Positions 1 to 10,203 of a stretch of DNA of 64,000 nucleotides are shown here, piece after piece. The notes beneath the pieces were generated by a model. It made no database searches. It had not been told where the DNA came from and was given only the letters and a program-made list of their open reading frames with translations. The stretch is taken from positions 1,060,084 through 1,124,083 of the forward strand of contig NW_006766888.1 of the NCBI RefSeq assembly GCF_000275845.1, given 5' to 3'. The position numbers and the translations under genes are program-made. How positions within the stretch are numbered: the first letter of the stretch is position 1; every line of letters begins with the position of its first letter. Origin of the DNA: Dichomitus squalens LYAD-421 SS1 (Eukaryota > Basidiomycota > Agaricomycetes > Polyporales > Polyporaceae).

Positions 1-982
1 TGAAGATCTCGAGTTGCCGCAATTCATATTCCGGGTCTGGGTGCCCCGGATGTCAGTGGACGGTACGTGTCAATATATGCGCAGGTACCGACCCAGTGTC
101 CGGTAGGTCGTGTCAAGCCCCCAGTTGGCCATGATGCCGAATTCCTGGAACTGTGCCATCTGAGAAGCGACTTCCTTCCGTGCGCACTTCTCGGCTTCCT
201 CACGAACTTGGGAAGGCGTTAGCTCGTTCACGTCAACCTGCTGATATATGAGACTCGGTGCTAGACGAAGGGCGCATTACGTACTCCGAGCTGTTTGAGG
301 ACCTTGTTCTCGATAGGGAGTCCATGGCAGTCCCAACCAGGGTGGTAACTTGACATGGTCGGTCAGTGGACATCACATTCGGGTGACCAGCATCGTACTT
401 ACTGAACACGGTGACCCAAGGAAACATGATAACGATTTATGACATCCTTGAGAATTTTGTTCAAAGCATGTCCTGACGGCGAGCGGGTCAGCGCAACAAC
501 TTCGTGAGAGAAGGCGAGCCGATCGCAGACATCCGTACAGCTCCGAGATGCGCTCGAAGTGCATGGCAGGAGAAAGAGCGATTGTAAAGGGACATAATGT
601 AGCTATTGTGGAAGTTATAACCAACCGATGTGAAGGTCACCGTTGGCATACGGGGGTCCGTCAAGGAAGACAAACAGCGGGCCATTGGCATGTCGGGACT
701 ATGGAGGAAAGTCAGTAGATGACTTTGGCTGGGTTGCCAGCAGGCGCCAACCTGCCATTGGTAAAGACCGTCGGTCGTCTTGGTCTTGATGCTTGGATCC
801 TTGGACGGGTCATTGTACAAGGGGAAGCTAGTTTTGGGAAGGAGCAGCGTGTCAGCCCAGCGGGGAGCAGACTGCTGGTCCTGAGCGGTCTGCGATGGTG
901 GGCGGGAGGAGAGACATCTACGAGACCATTGGCGAGTAGAGCAGAGTCGTGGGCCCGGGCTGAGAAGAGACCAGCGGGGCAT
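1..982 (-). CDS. ISM1: Isoleucine--tRNA ligase, mitochondrial (5' part; gene runs off the left edge)
   Basis: Class I aminoacyl-tRNA synthetase charging tRNA-Ile, probably in mitochondria. Seen: after an Arg/Ser-rich start ([13 protein letters not shown]...) comes the IleRS block [15 protein letters not shown], then across an intron [20 protein letters not shown]. The HIGH signature is split by a second intron (GDLHIG | [15 protein letters not shown]). A later exon near 240-360 gives [20 protein letters not shown], the diagnostic IleRS/ValRS block. The first coding exon ends at 752 (donor GT at 751-750). The open frame extends to 1063, but its first codon there is GTG and a stop lies just upstream, so the first ATG, at 982, is taken as the start. 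The first 30 residues are rich in Arg and Ser and lack acidic residues, as expected for a mitochondrial presequence. The KMSKS and anticodon-binding parts lie outside the window. Function is certain; mitochondrial targeting is inferred. Confidence 0.93.
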
Positions 983-1229
983 GGACCGGAGAGCGAGCCT
1001 GAGCCGGGGACGAGACAAAGCAAGGCTGCTGGCGCCTACTCCCCGCGACGCGCACAGAAGCACCGGTCACGTGGCTAACGCGCTTGTGCCGAGCGTGTTA
1101 TTTTGTTGTATTTGGTGGCTGGTGTTGAACAAAACTAGCCGGGTCGTCGGCGTCAGTGCTCATCCACATCCAACTCTGTCCTACTCCATCCTGTACGCCT
1201 AATTCCACAAGACCTCTGCTGTCTCTTTC
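983..1229. promoter_or_regulatory. Divergent intergenic region between IleRS and cyclin B
   Basis: The 247 bp between the two start codons must hold both promoters. A palindromic CACGTG (E-box/G-box type, bHLH or bZIP target) sits at 1068-1073. The cyclin side is pyrimidine-rich just before its ATG. No clear TATA box is seen. The regulatory role is inferred from position. Confidence 0.5.
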
Positions 1230-3253
1230 ATGTCTTCAGCCATCCCAGTAAGTGTCCTACAGTCTTAAGCAACCATTTTCGTGGGTGCTCAACGTCGTTC
1301 GTATCAGACACGGCGTGTGACGCGGGCTGCCGGTCGCACCACCGTCCTTAAAGACAAGGAGAATGCAACAGCACGTCCTGGACGTACAGCAGCCTCCCGC
1401 GCGAAACCCCCATCCACACAAGCCGCCGCAGAGAAACCAGAGAATGTAAAGCCGCCAGGGCTCATCCGCGCTACCGCCTCCACCGCAGCCACCAGGGCAA
1501 AGTCCATTGGTGTCGCTGCTTCCAAGGCCGACCCTGTTCCCCAGGTCAAGCGCAAGCGCGAGGCCCTCGGCGAGGTTCCGAAGCCCCCGGAGAACAAGGC
1601 CAAGGCCAGCGTCGGGACGTCAGATCTCAAGGGCAAGGAACGAGTCAAGGAGATCAAGGAGAAGTTTGAGGGAGTCATTCTCCAGAAGACGACCACGACA
1701 ACCACTGCCCGTAAGCCCCTTCGCACTGTTGTCGGTACGACAACTACAACCACTGTCACAACGACAGCGACGCGTCGTACTCGGACGGCCGCACATGGGT
1801 CTCAAGCGCAAGGTCTGAAACCACTGCGCGAGGATGACGAGGACGCTATGGCTGTGGACCATCCGCCCCCTCCGCCCATTCCCTCACCAAAACGGTTCGT
1901 TGCTGCTCGCGAAGCTGTTCGTTCTGGCGTTCCCGCAGCGTCGAAAGTGCCCCGGCGCATCGCTCGGACATCAAAACCGGACGATGACGAAGAGGAGGTG
2001 AATCGGGTACACAAGAAGCGTCGCACGTCATCGGACATGCCTGATGTGGAGGCACTGCACGAAGAGGAGGTTGAGAACGCTGTTGCACCACAAGAGGAGG
2101 ACCCGGAAGGCGACCACTGGGATGACTTGGACGCGGAGGATGCAGACGACCCGCTCATGGTCAGCGAGTACGTTGTCGAGATCTTTGAGTATCTGAAGGA
2201 CGTTGAGGTATGTTGTTGTCGTCCAATATCTATATATGCGCATATATTGAGCTTTACTAGCAAACCACCATGCCTAACCCCAACTACATGGCAAACCAGA
2301 AGGATCTTGCGTGGAAGATGCGTGGCATCCTCACCGACTGGCTTATTCAGGTTCACTCGCGTTTCCGCCTCTTACCTGAGACTCTCTTCTTGTGTGTCAA
2401 CATCATTGACCGCTTCCTTTCTGCCCGCGTCGTGTCCCTTGCAAAGTTGCAACTTGTCGGGATCACGTGCATGTTCATCGCGGCCAAACTCGAGGAGATC
2501 GTCGCCCCTTCCGCGAGCAACTTCCTCTACTGCGCAGACTCTTCGTACACCGAGGCTGAGATCCTCCAGGCCGAGCGTTACGTGCTCAAGACCATCGACT
2601 GGAACCTGAGCTATCCTAACCCAATCCACTTCCTTCGGCGCATCAGCAAGGCTGACGACTATAATGTCCAAGTACGCACGATTGGCAAGTATCTGCTTGA
2701 GATCCAATGTCTGGAGTGGCGTCTTATCGCTGCGCCGCCTTCCCTGCTCGCTGCCGCGTCCATTTGGTTGGCGCGCCTGATCATTGGGACCCCCGATTGG
2801 GTAAGTGACGGTTCAGCTTCTTGTATGTCGCTTCCCTTTTATCTTATGAGCTATGCAGACAGCCAACCTCGCGCATTACTCGTCGTATCGCGAGCGTGAC
2901 ATCATTCCCACCGCGAACCTAATGATCAACTACATCCTCAAGCCCATCAGACATCAGTCCTTCTTCAAGAAGTACGCTTCGAAGAAGTACCTGAAGGTAT
3001 GTATATCATACTTGTTATCATCGTTTACTGAACTTAATTTGCGTCTTTACCGTTCGTTGCACAGGCAAGCATCTTCGTTCGGGACTGGGCATTTGCACGA
3101 TGGGAGGAAGGTTCGCAGGTGTCGCTGCAGGCTGAGCTGCCTGCGCTCAAGGAGATCATCAACGAGCAACGCGCCCAGGAAGAAGAGCAAATGCTACTTG
3201 CGCAGGCAGCACAAGAGCAAGGCGATAGCGACGGAGAAGTGTTCCAAGCATGA
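1230..3253 (+). CDS. G2/mitotic-specific B-type cyclin
   Basis: Regulatory subunit of Cdc2/Cdk1 driving entry into mitosis. Five exons: 1230-1247, 1308-2207, 2261-2800, 2859-2996 and 3065-3253, giving 594 residues in frame. The first exon is only 18 nt (MSSAIP) and joins TRRVTRAAG, the usual start of basidiomycete B cyclins. Destruction signals in the disordered N-terminus: a KEN box (residues 23-25) and an RxxL D-box (REALGEVPK, about residue 90). The cyclin box starts near residue 300 with YVVEIFEYLKDVEQTTMPNP, followed by KMRGILTDWLIQVHSRF and FIAAKLEEI. The second cyclin fold contains RHQSFFKKYASKKYLK. The tail is Gln/Glu-rich. The N-terminus is long (about 300 residues) with Lys/Arg patches that could act as nuclear localisation signals. 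Diverges from IleRS. Confident at family level; which CLB paralog cannot be told. Confidence 0.96.
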
Positions 3254-4200
3254 ACGTCTTTGATTCCTCCTTCGGCGATTATGGACGGACGGTCACGCGT
3301 GGACAGCGCGTTTGGATAAGGATACCCCGGCGAACATCCCTACCATCGTCTCGCTCTTCGTCGTCGTTCTTTGCTCTTCGTTCCCCGCGCGCACGGTCAC
3401 GCGTTGTGTTGTCTAGCATGAACTTGTGCCGACGCTCTCCTCGGACGCTACGCTTCGCTCTCAGTTCAAAACTGCATGTCTGCATACCCGCATGATGTTT
3501 ATTGTTGTCCTAATCGCCGTCGGTCCCCTGCACGCTGTACATTCTCCTCACCTCCCGTTTCCCAATGCCTTCTGGCTTGTCCCCTGCAGACCTGGTGGCT
3601 CGCCCGTTGCCCGCCTGTTGCCCCCCTCGACCCACCGTTGCATTCTCTAGTATACGTTCACCACGCGACCCATGTCCCTGTTCACACCCATGTCCGCCTC
3701 ACTTGTATCTATCTATTCCCCACACCTCAATCCCACCCTCACCATCCCCATCACCACACTTCGCGTTAGATCCACATTGCACAGTAGTACGTAGTCTTAC
3801 GCACGCATCACATACCTAGGTACTGACCCTACCCATATGTTATGAGCAGTCGCCGTCTTCTCGTCACCGTTAGTACCGTACCAGCCCGCATGTCTACCGC
3901 ACCTGTGTTCTATGTCGATCTTGCTTTGTACACTAAGAATTTAAATCGAATCGTCCCGCATCAAAGGCGGGGCGCGAACTGACCAAGTGCATGCTATGAA
4001 CTGTGGTTCGCGGTGAATCTCTACTCCTATATAGGTACTTGTCATCGACTGCCAAGTGATGCAACATTTGGTCTTATTCGCAATGACAACAGACGACCCC
4101 GTGCCCAATACTGTACGTGTACATGTCAAAGATATCTACTGACTACCAAACCGGTCGCTGCGTCGTCCCCCATAGTAACACCTCCCGGAGGCCAGTGCGC
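3254..4200. other. Convergent 3' intergenic region, no gene seen
   Basis: Lies between the stops of the cyclin and prolyl-tRNA synthetase genes. It holds C/T-rich low-complexity sequence (about 3520-3780) and no reading frame resembling a known protein. Probably the two 3' UTRs and terminators. Confidence 0.6.
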
Positions 4201-6761
4201 CTAGTACGAGCGGCCGAACAAGGTCCAGCGCTTCGCGTCCTTGCCGCACCCGACGCACTTGGTGACCCCAGGCTCGATCTTCGGCCACCTGCTCTGGTCG
4301 AAGGGGATGCACAGGCTCTTCGCACCCGCCGACGGCGCGCGCTCGTCCGTCGGCTCGGACGCCTTCGCGGAGCGGTCCTTGATGTCGTCCTCGCACGCCT
4401 CCGCCTCGCACCAGGGGATGACGACGACGCACTTGTCGTCGAGCGTCGGCACGAAGTCCTCCCAGCGGCGCACCTCGCGCAGGCGCGCGAAGTACGTCTC
4501 CTGCGCGCGCCGGAACATGTCCGCCTGGATCGTGTCGAGCAGCGCGGAGACGGTCTGCGCGATGTTCGCGAGCGGGACGGGCGCCTTGGCGCCTGTGTCG
4601 CGGCGCGCGGTGAGCGTCTGGGACTTGGCGAGGTCCTGGGGCCCGATCTCGAGGCGGAGGGGGACGCCCTGTATTTGTGGTGAGGGAAACGGGTCAGCGA
4701 GCTACGCAGAACGGGCAGAAGGTGGGACCGTAAGCACTCGCCTTCTGCTCCCAGTCGTTGAACTTGTAGCCGGGGGTGTAGCCGTCGCGCAGGTCGGCCT
4801 GCGCGCGGATGCCCGCTGCCTTGAGCTGCGCGGCGAGGTCCGCCGCGGCGTCGTTGACCGCCTTGCGCTGCTCGTCCGTCGACTTCGCGGTGATGCCGCA
4901 GGGGACGACGACGACCTGGAGCACGGCGACGCGGGGCGGGAGCACGAGGCCCTGGTTGTCCCCGTGGATCATGACCATGACGCCGATCGTGCGCGTCGAG
5001 AGGCCCCACGAGTTCTGCCAGACGTACGTCTTGCCCTGGCCGGAGGGGTCGGCCGGGTCCTCGACGACGATGTTGAACATCTCCGGGCGGGAGAAGTTCT
5101 GGCCGAGGCAGTGCGACGTCGCGCCCTGGATGCCGCGGCCGGTGGTGGGCACGAAGCCCTCGACGGTCGTCGTGTAGAGCCCGCCCGCAAACTTCTCCTT
5201 TTCGGACTTGACGCCAGGGATGACGGGCACGGCGAGCAGCTCCTCGTACACGCGGCGGTAGAGGTCGAGGATCTGGAGCACCTCCTCGTCCGCCTCTTTC
5301 TTGGTGAGGAACGCAGTGTGGCCCTCTTGCCACAGGAATTCACGCGTGCGGAGGAAGGGCTGCGGGTTCTTAAACTCCCAGCGGACGACGCTGTTCCACT
5401 GGTTCAGCTTGAGGGGGAGATCGCGGTGGCTCTGGATCCACTTCGCGTAGTCTGACTTGGGATTAGTGGGAGCGTGGGAGCGGCAGACGTAGACGACCTA
5501 CAGGGGTACATAACGGTTTCGGAGGTGGGACGGATAGCGATCGGTTCTTCAAGTTCTGACTTGCCTCTACACGTCCGGGGCTAAGCAAGTTGACGATGAA
5601 CGCATACCTTAGCACACTTACGCTCGTGTTACCCAAGCAACCTCCGGAGAGAAGCCCTCAACGTGATCCTTTTCGCGCTCCAGGACTTTGGCGGAGACGA
5701 ACATGGGAAAGTAGGCGTTCTGGACGCCCATTGCCTTGATCTTGCTGTTGAACCATTCTGTGCCACTGTCAGCTCAAGTGCGCTATGACGCTGTGAAAGA
5801 GAGATGCACAAACCTTGGATGGTCTCCCATATGCTATATGACCAGGGACGGAGGATGTAGCACCCAGAGACGTTGTAGTACTCCAACATATCGGCCTTGA
5901 TGAGCACGTTGGTGTACCATGTCGGGAAGTCGACCTCCTTCTTCACCCCAATAGCAATCTGGACCGCACCCTCGATCTTGGCCTCCTCCTTCTCCTTCTT
6001 TACGGGGGCCGATGTCCTCACGGCAGCGGCGGCACTGTCTGCGGTAGCCTGGAGGGTGGCGACATCGACCTCGTGCAGTGTGGGGGCACCTCCGGCTGCG
6101 AACTGCTTGACATATGCATAGAGATCCTTGCCGGACAGGAAAACGGTTGAGTCTGACGAGAGTCCGCGGACTGCGAATACAGATGTTGAGGAAGCGATAG
6201 AGGACTCGATGACGGTGGTGATTTTGGGGTATGTTTCTGAGGTGATAGCGAGGGGGGAGACTGCGTGAAAGGCAGATCAGTTAGCCATCGCTCATATTGC
6301 TTCTTAGCCCAGCGCGGTAGAACTCCGGGTACGCATTCCTCCCTCGGGAACGCGAAGGTGCCCAGAATTTTGGCACCGGACCGAACGGATTCACGAGTGA
6401 TGGTGGTATACAAGACGATAGATGGAGACTCACGAGAGTTTTTGTCGAGGTTGAAGAACTCCTTGAGCAGATCTTCCGAAGCGAGGCGCAACTCCTTCAG
6501 GTTCAGGTGCTTCCCGAGCGTTCCTGATGGCACATCAGAGCTTTCTCGTGCAATGACAAAGACGGGGACAGGAGTCGCGGTCTTCGCGGTCTTGGGCTTG
6601 TACACGAGCGTCTTGATCAGCTCGAAGCCCTGCGGGGCGGACCCGCTTGCCTGGAGAGCGTCGCGCCAGGACTGGGGAGAGTTGGTCGGGCCATGCGAGA
6701 CGGTCGCGGCCGGGGAGATGGACAGTTTCGAGAGGGATGTTGTGATGGACTCTAGAGACAT
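4201..6761 (-). CDS. Proline--tRNA ligase, cytosolic (eukaryote/archaeal-type ProRS with N-terminal editing-like domain)
   Basis: Class II synthetase attaching proline to tRNA-Pro. Six exons on the minus strand: 6761-6434, 6260-5814, 5757-5622, 5566-5502, 5451-4742 and 4668-4201, giving 717 residues. Start at the ATG opening [13 protein letters not shown], with a purine at -3. Residues 1 to about 200 form the YbaK/ProX-like domain typical of fungal ProRS. A Lys/Glu linker precedes the catalytic core: [20 protein letters not shown], motif 2 [18 protein letters not shown], then [11 protein letters not shown] and [17 protein letters not shown]. The anticodon-binding domain includes [18 protein letters not shown]. 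The protein ends in the canonical WTLFGRSY. Intron 5 uses a GC donor (separate entry). An in-frame upstream ATG adds 71 residues resembling a mitochondrial presequence (separate entry). Intron 1 (6433-6261, 173 nt) is longer than its neighbours, but splicing it yields the expected LSPLAITSE junction. Confidence 0.95.
4669..4741 (-). other. Non-canonical GC-AG intron in the prolyl-tRNA synthetase gene
   Basis: The protein must read [14 protein letters not shown], as in all ProRS. On the minus strand the Lys codon AAG is followed by gcgagt and the Gly codon GGC is preceded by tacag. No GT near the boundary gives the conserved junction in frame. This 73-nt intron therefore appears to use the minor GC donor with otherwise good consensus (AG|GCGAGT). 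Confidence 0.85.
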
Positions 6762-6974
6762 AGCAGGTGGTGAGGAGTGGAGGGATCTGTGGGGAGGAAC
6801 GGCTGGGCGGAGGGCGCGGCGGTGAGTAGAAATGCTGCTGGGCTTGTGGCTCGTCCTGTCGGCGCTTTGCGAGATTGACTCGACGGTTTTGGAGGGAGAT
6901 GTTATCAGATGCCGCGATAGAACGGACCGTCCCAGTCGAGGGATCCGTCTCCCAACAGCCCTCGGGGCAAGCAT
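6762..6974 (-). other. In-frame 5' extension of ProRS: possible mitochondrial presequence from an upstream start
   Basis: An ATG at 6974 is in frame with the ProRS start at 6761 with no stop between, adding 71 residues. The extension is rich in Arg and Ser with few acids (MLAPRAVGRRIPRLGRS...) and ends RSLHSSPPA, similar to fungal presequence processing sites. The upstream ATG has C at -3 (weak context) and the downstream ATG has G at -3. That is the arrangement expected for leaky scanning producing mitochondrial and cytosolic forms from one gene. Dual targeting is inference. Confidence 0.55.
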
Positions 6975-7533
6975 TCGCGCGCGTCAGGACAAAGAGCAGC
7001 CAGCGCGACCTCCCAGCCAACCTCGACGCGATCGGGGCGCTCACCGCGCTCTATGTAATCTACGCGAACTCGGATCTCTATCATACTCTCCAGTAACCAG
7101 TTGAGCGAGAGTCAGTGGCAGTCAAACCAACGTGGATTTAGTCCTGCGACCTAATTCTATTGGAGGCATTGTCATGTATTTACAGACACAATGGATGCAT
7201 GCTATGTATGTGGCGACAACGGTGGCCCAAAGACGAGCAACGATTACTCCTCTGTCTCCCTTCCGAGTCGTCGCCGTACAAGTACAAGCCCGTGAACTGC
7301 TAAACTGCCGTCCGTGCGAGCTTTCGCGACGTATAAAAGAGAAAGAAGGCTAGACGAGCGATGATGGTATAAGCTATCTTACAATTCTCGAGAAACAGCC
7401 AAGAAAACGCTTCAGCAAAGACATTCAAGGGTGTCTCGTTCTTCAAAATGACGTAGATCTGTCGTGGCGTATATCGTGACGGTCGTGGTCGTATTCGCAG
7501 CGTCTGCGGTGGAAGGGCATGGTCCATAGCCGC
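6975..7533. other. Intergenic region, no gene seen
   Basis: Between the ProRS upstream start and the stop of the oxysterol-binding protein gene, which lies downstream on the same (+) coordinate side. Expected to hold the ProRS promoter and the 3' UTR of the oxysterol-binding gene. No recognisable coding frame. Confidence 0.5.
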
Positions 7534-9751
7534 TCAGTCCGCACCTGAGCTCGGCGTCCTCGAGGTAGGTGTCGCCTCCTCCTCCAGCTGGTACTCCGGC
7601 TTCTCCGCGAGCTCCTCCTCGAGCGCCTTGCGGCCCTCCTCTGTGAGCTTCGGGATGCCCGTCGAGATGTCGTTCTCGAAATACCTCGGAACGAATCTAC
7701 AAAAGCGACCTATCAGCATAGACGTTCCAACAGTCCACGAGCGCGATACTCACGGTACGCCCTTACGCTTGCGCTCCGCAGCATCATCGCGCTGCTTCTG
7801 CTCGATCGCCAGCTTATGCTTCGTCGCGTCGCTGTACTCCTTCTTGACCAGCCGCGTCGTCACGTTCTCCCACAGCTTCCTGCTCTCGTTCGGGAGCTGC
7901 TTCTCCAGCGGGCGCACCGCCTTCGGGATGACCGCCAGCGTCGAGACGTCGATGAGCGTCGCGTACTCGCTGTCCGGCGCGTCCACGCGCTTCCACCTCA
8001 CCCTCCCCCTCCACGACCCGTCGAACACTGCCAACACGCGGTCCTTCGGCACGTGCTTCACGCGCGTCCATTCCTCGTGCACGCTCTCCTCCGGGTCGTA
8101 CGTGTGAATGACGCCCTCGAGCGCGAAGTGCGCCTTCCCCAGCCACGACTCCTCCTTGTACTCGATGATCGCCCTCAGCTTCTGCCCGTCCGCGCCGCCC
8201 GAGCACGTGATGATCGTCGAGTCGCCGACCGCGACGTAGAAGCTGCCCCGGAGGAGCCCATTCACGGACGCGACGGGGTGCGTGATGTGGTACTGCTCGC
8301 CCGCGCCCGCGCCCCCAGTGATGCGCACGAAGATGCCCTTGTTGAACGACCCCGGCATGACGCGCAGCGTCGTCCCCGACACCTTCGCCGAGATCTGGTC
8401 GATGCCCATCAGCTCGAGGTGGCGGCTCGGGCACACGGCGTGGTACGCCGAAACCGGGGGGTGGTGCGACACCTGCTCGGTGAGGTACGCGATGCGCACG
8501 CGCGGCTTGTCCGCGGGTCCGTCCGCCTCGAGGAGATCCGCCGCGCCCGACGCGCGGTCGTTCGCGAGGCTCAGGCTCGACGCGCCCGCCTCGGGGTTCG
8601 TCTCGCCGAGCTCGGGGGACGTCGAGGGCGTCGTCCTGCCCGTGGTGGAGTACCCGCGCGACATGAAGCTGAGCCCGCTGAACCCGCTCTTGCCGCTCTT
8701 GACGCTGGCGTTCTCTGAGAGCGAGGGATGCGTCACATTGGGTGTAGACGCTGCGCCGGAGGAGAAGAAGTATGACGATGATTGCACAGGTTCAGGAGCA
8801 GGCGGCGTGATGTACAGGTGCTGAATTGGGGGTGCATTCGGATCGGAGGGGTAGGTGACAGGTATCACGTCCCAGTGCGAACGGAAGTGCTCGCCAAGGA
8901 CAGAGTTGTACGGCTTGCAGACCTTTCCTTTCTGTTAATCTGGTCAGTGCCTTTACCAAAAGCGAGGCCCTCGCGGGCAGAAGACGGATGATGCTGTAGC
9001 CACAAAAGGATGCCTGTGCGTCCGCAGCTGTCATGACGAGAAGCGCATGCACAGGGGAGGAGGTTACCCTATGGGGGAAGACCAAGCACAAGCAAGGGTC
9101 GGAACTGATTGGGAAGATTGGGGCACCAAGTGCACGCTCCTAGCGACTCCGCCATGCCAAGGGGGCTTCACGGTTGTGCGCGTAAGCCATCGGGGGGGGG
9201 AAGGGACGGTAGCATATGTATTGTGTGCCATTTCGCAAATTCAGAGGGCTTCACGCAGGCAAGGCAGTGTACGAAAGAAACCTGGAGAAACGAGATTATA
9301 CACTTACAACGAACTTAAGGTCCTTTGAGAAGGTGAAACGCAGTGTAGCCAGCATACGCTCGAAGGGGTCATCGGAATCATTGATACTGTGAACAGATCC
9401 ATTCAGCGATGTAACTCATGGCACTGTGTAGCGCATCTACTCACGCAGCGAAGAGGTCTGGTCGGTCCAAGTAGTGCCAGTACTCAAGGTTAGGAATAGG
9501 TTCCAGCAACGAAGCCGGAAGTGAAAGACGCCTAGAACATACTGTCGGTCACAGACGAACGCGTGGCGAATATGTGAGAAGGCATACATGGCTGCGATAT
9601 CTTTCACTCCAAGACACTTCTTGACGAGCTGGACGATCATCTTCAGCTTCCCGCTCTCGCCAGTGTCACCAGAATCTGGAACGGAGATGGGCTGGCCAGG
9701 AGCATCCTCGTCGAGCGGGTTAGTCGCTTCGTTCTTGTCGAAGGAGCTCAT
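7534..9751 (-). CDS. Oxysterol-binding protein homolog, Kes1/Osh4-type lipid-transfer protein
   Basis: Soluble sterol/PI4P exchanger acting at ER-Golgi or plasma-membrane contacts. Five exons: 9751-9588, 9531-9445, 9386-9308, 8931-7754 and 7696-7534, giving 556 residues in frame. The lid/N-terminal helix region reads GKLKMIVQLVKKCLGVKDIA, then RLSLPASLLEPIPNLEYW. The ORD signature EQVSHHPPVSAYH is intact and is preceded by the conserved KVCKPYNSVLGEHF block. No PH domain or ankyrin repeats are present, so this is the short Kes1 class. It is longer than Kes1 (about 430 residues) because of a Ser/Thr/Gly-rich insertion between the HLYITPP strand and the EQVSHHPP motif, plus an acidic C-terminal tail. 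Intron 3 (9307-8932) is 376 nt, unusually long for this window. Family assignment is certain; the precise lipid is not determined. Confidence 0.95.
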
Positions 9752-9991
9752 CGCGATCGTAGGGAGAGAATGAAAGGTAAGAGAGCAAAGGCGAGAGGAT
9801 GACAAGATCGAGACGAGTCGGAACGGGGCGGGAGACAAGGAACGTGTGTCACCGCTCGCGCAGCCCCACTGCCCGTAACCAGTCAAGCTAGGTAACCCCT
9901 TCTCGTAATAGCAAATTGCAATAGCTTCCTTGGCTGCTGCACGGTTCTCCTCGTCCCCGAACACAAAAAAAGCGATGAAAGCATACTGATA

Positions 9992-10087
9992 TGGTTCGAC
10001 CCGGGCTCGAACCGGAGACCTCCTGTGTGCACACTAGGTTCGAAACCCATGTGAGACAGACGTGATAACCAACTACACCATCGAACC
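9992..10087 (-). tRNA. tRNA-Val (CAC) with a 22-nt intron
   Basis: On the minus strand a complete cloverleaf folds: acceptor GGTTCGA pairs with TCGAACC plus discriminator A; D arm with GTGTAGTTGGTTATCAC; anticodon stem TCTGT/ACAGG; T arm CCGGTTCGAGCCCGG. The anticodon loop CTCACA-C is interrupted after position 37 by an intron (TGGGTTTCGAACCTAGTGTGCA), the standard place for nuclear pre-tRNA introns. Anticodon CAC decodes GTG (valine). It lies between the oxysterol-binding protein and PIG-A promoters, transcribed leftward. Confidence 0.93.
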
Positions 10088-10203
10088 GTTATTCAGAGTG
10101 GTCGTTGATATTATATGTTTTTGCTAATTGTGAGCACTGGCCGTTGTCGTGCCACCGCAGTCGTGAGCAAGTTCTGAACAAACCATGTAGGCAGGCCGTA
10201 ATA

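Noticed and set aside
1061..1063. Longer IleRS reading frame starting at 1063
   Set aside because: The first codon is GTG and a stop precedes it directly. The first ATG is at 982 and still leaves a presequence-like N-terminus.
4241..5455. 404-codon open frame on the plus strand
   Set aside because: It is antisense to the well-identified ProRS exons and its product is repetitive Arg/Leu/Ala sequence. It is a codon-bias shadow of GC-rich coding DNA.
7816..8718. 300-codon open frame on the plus strand
   Set aside because: Antisense shadow of the oxysterol-binding protein exon 4; Arg/His-rich with no motif.
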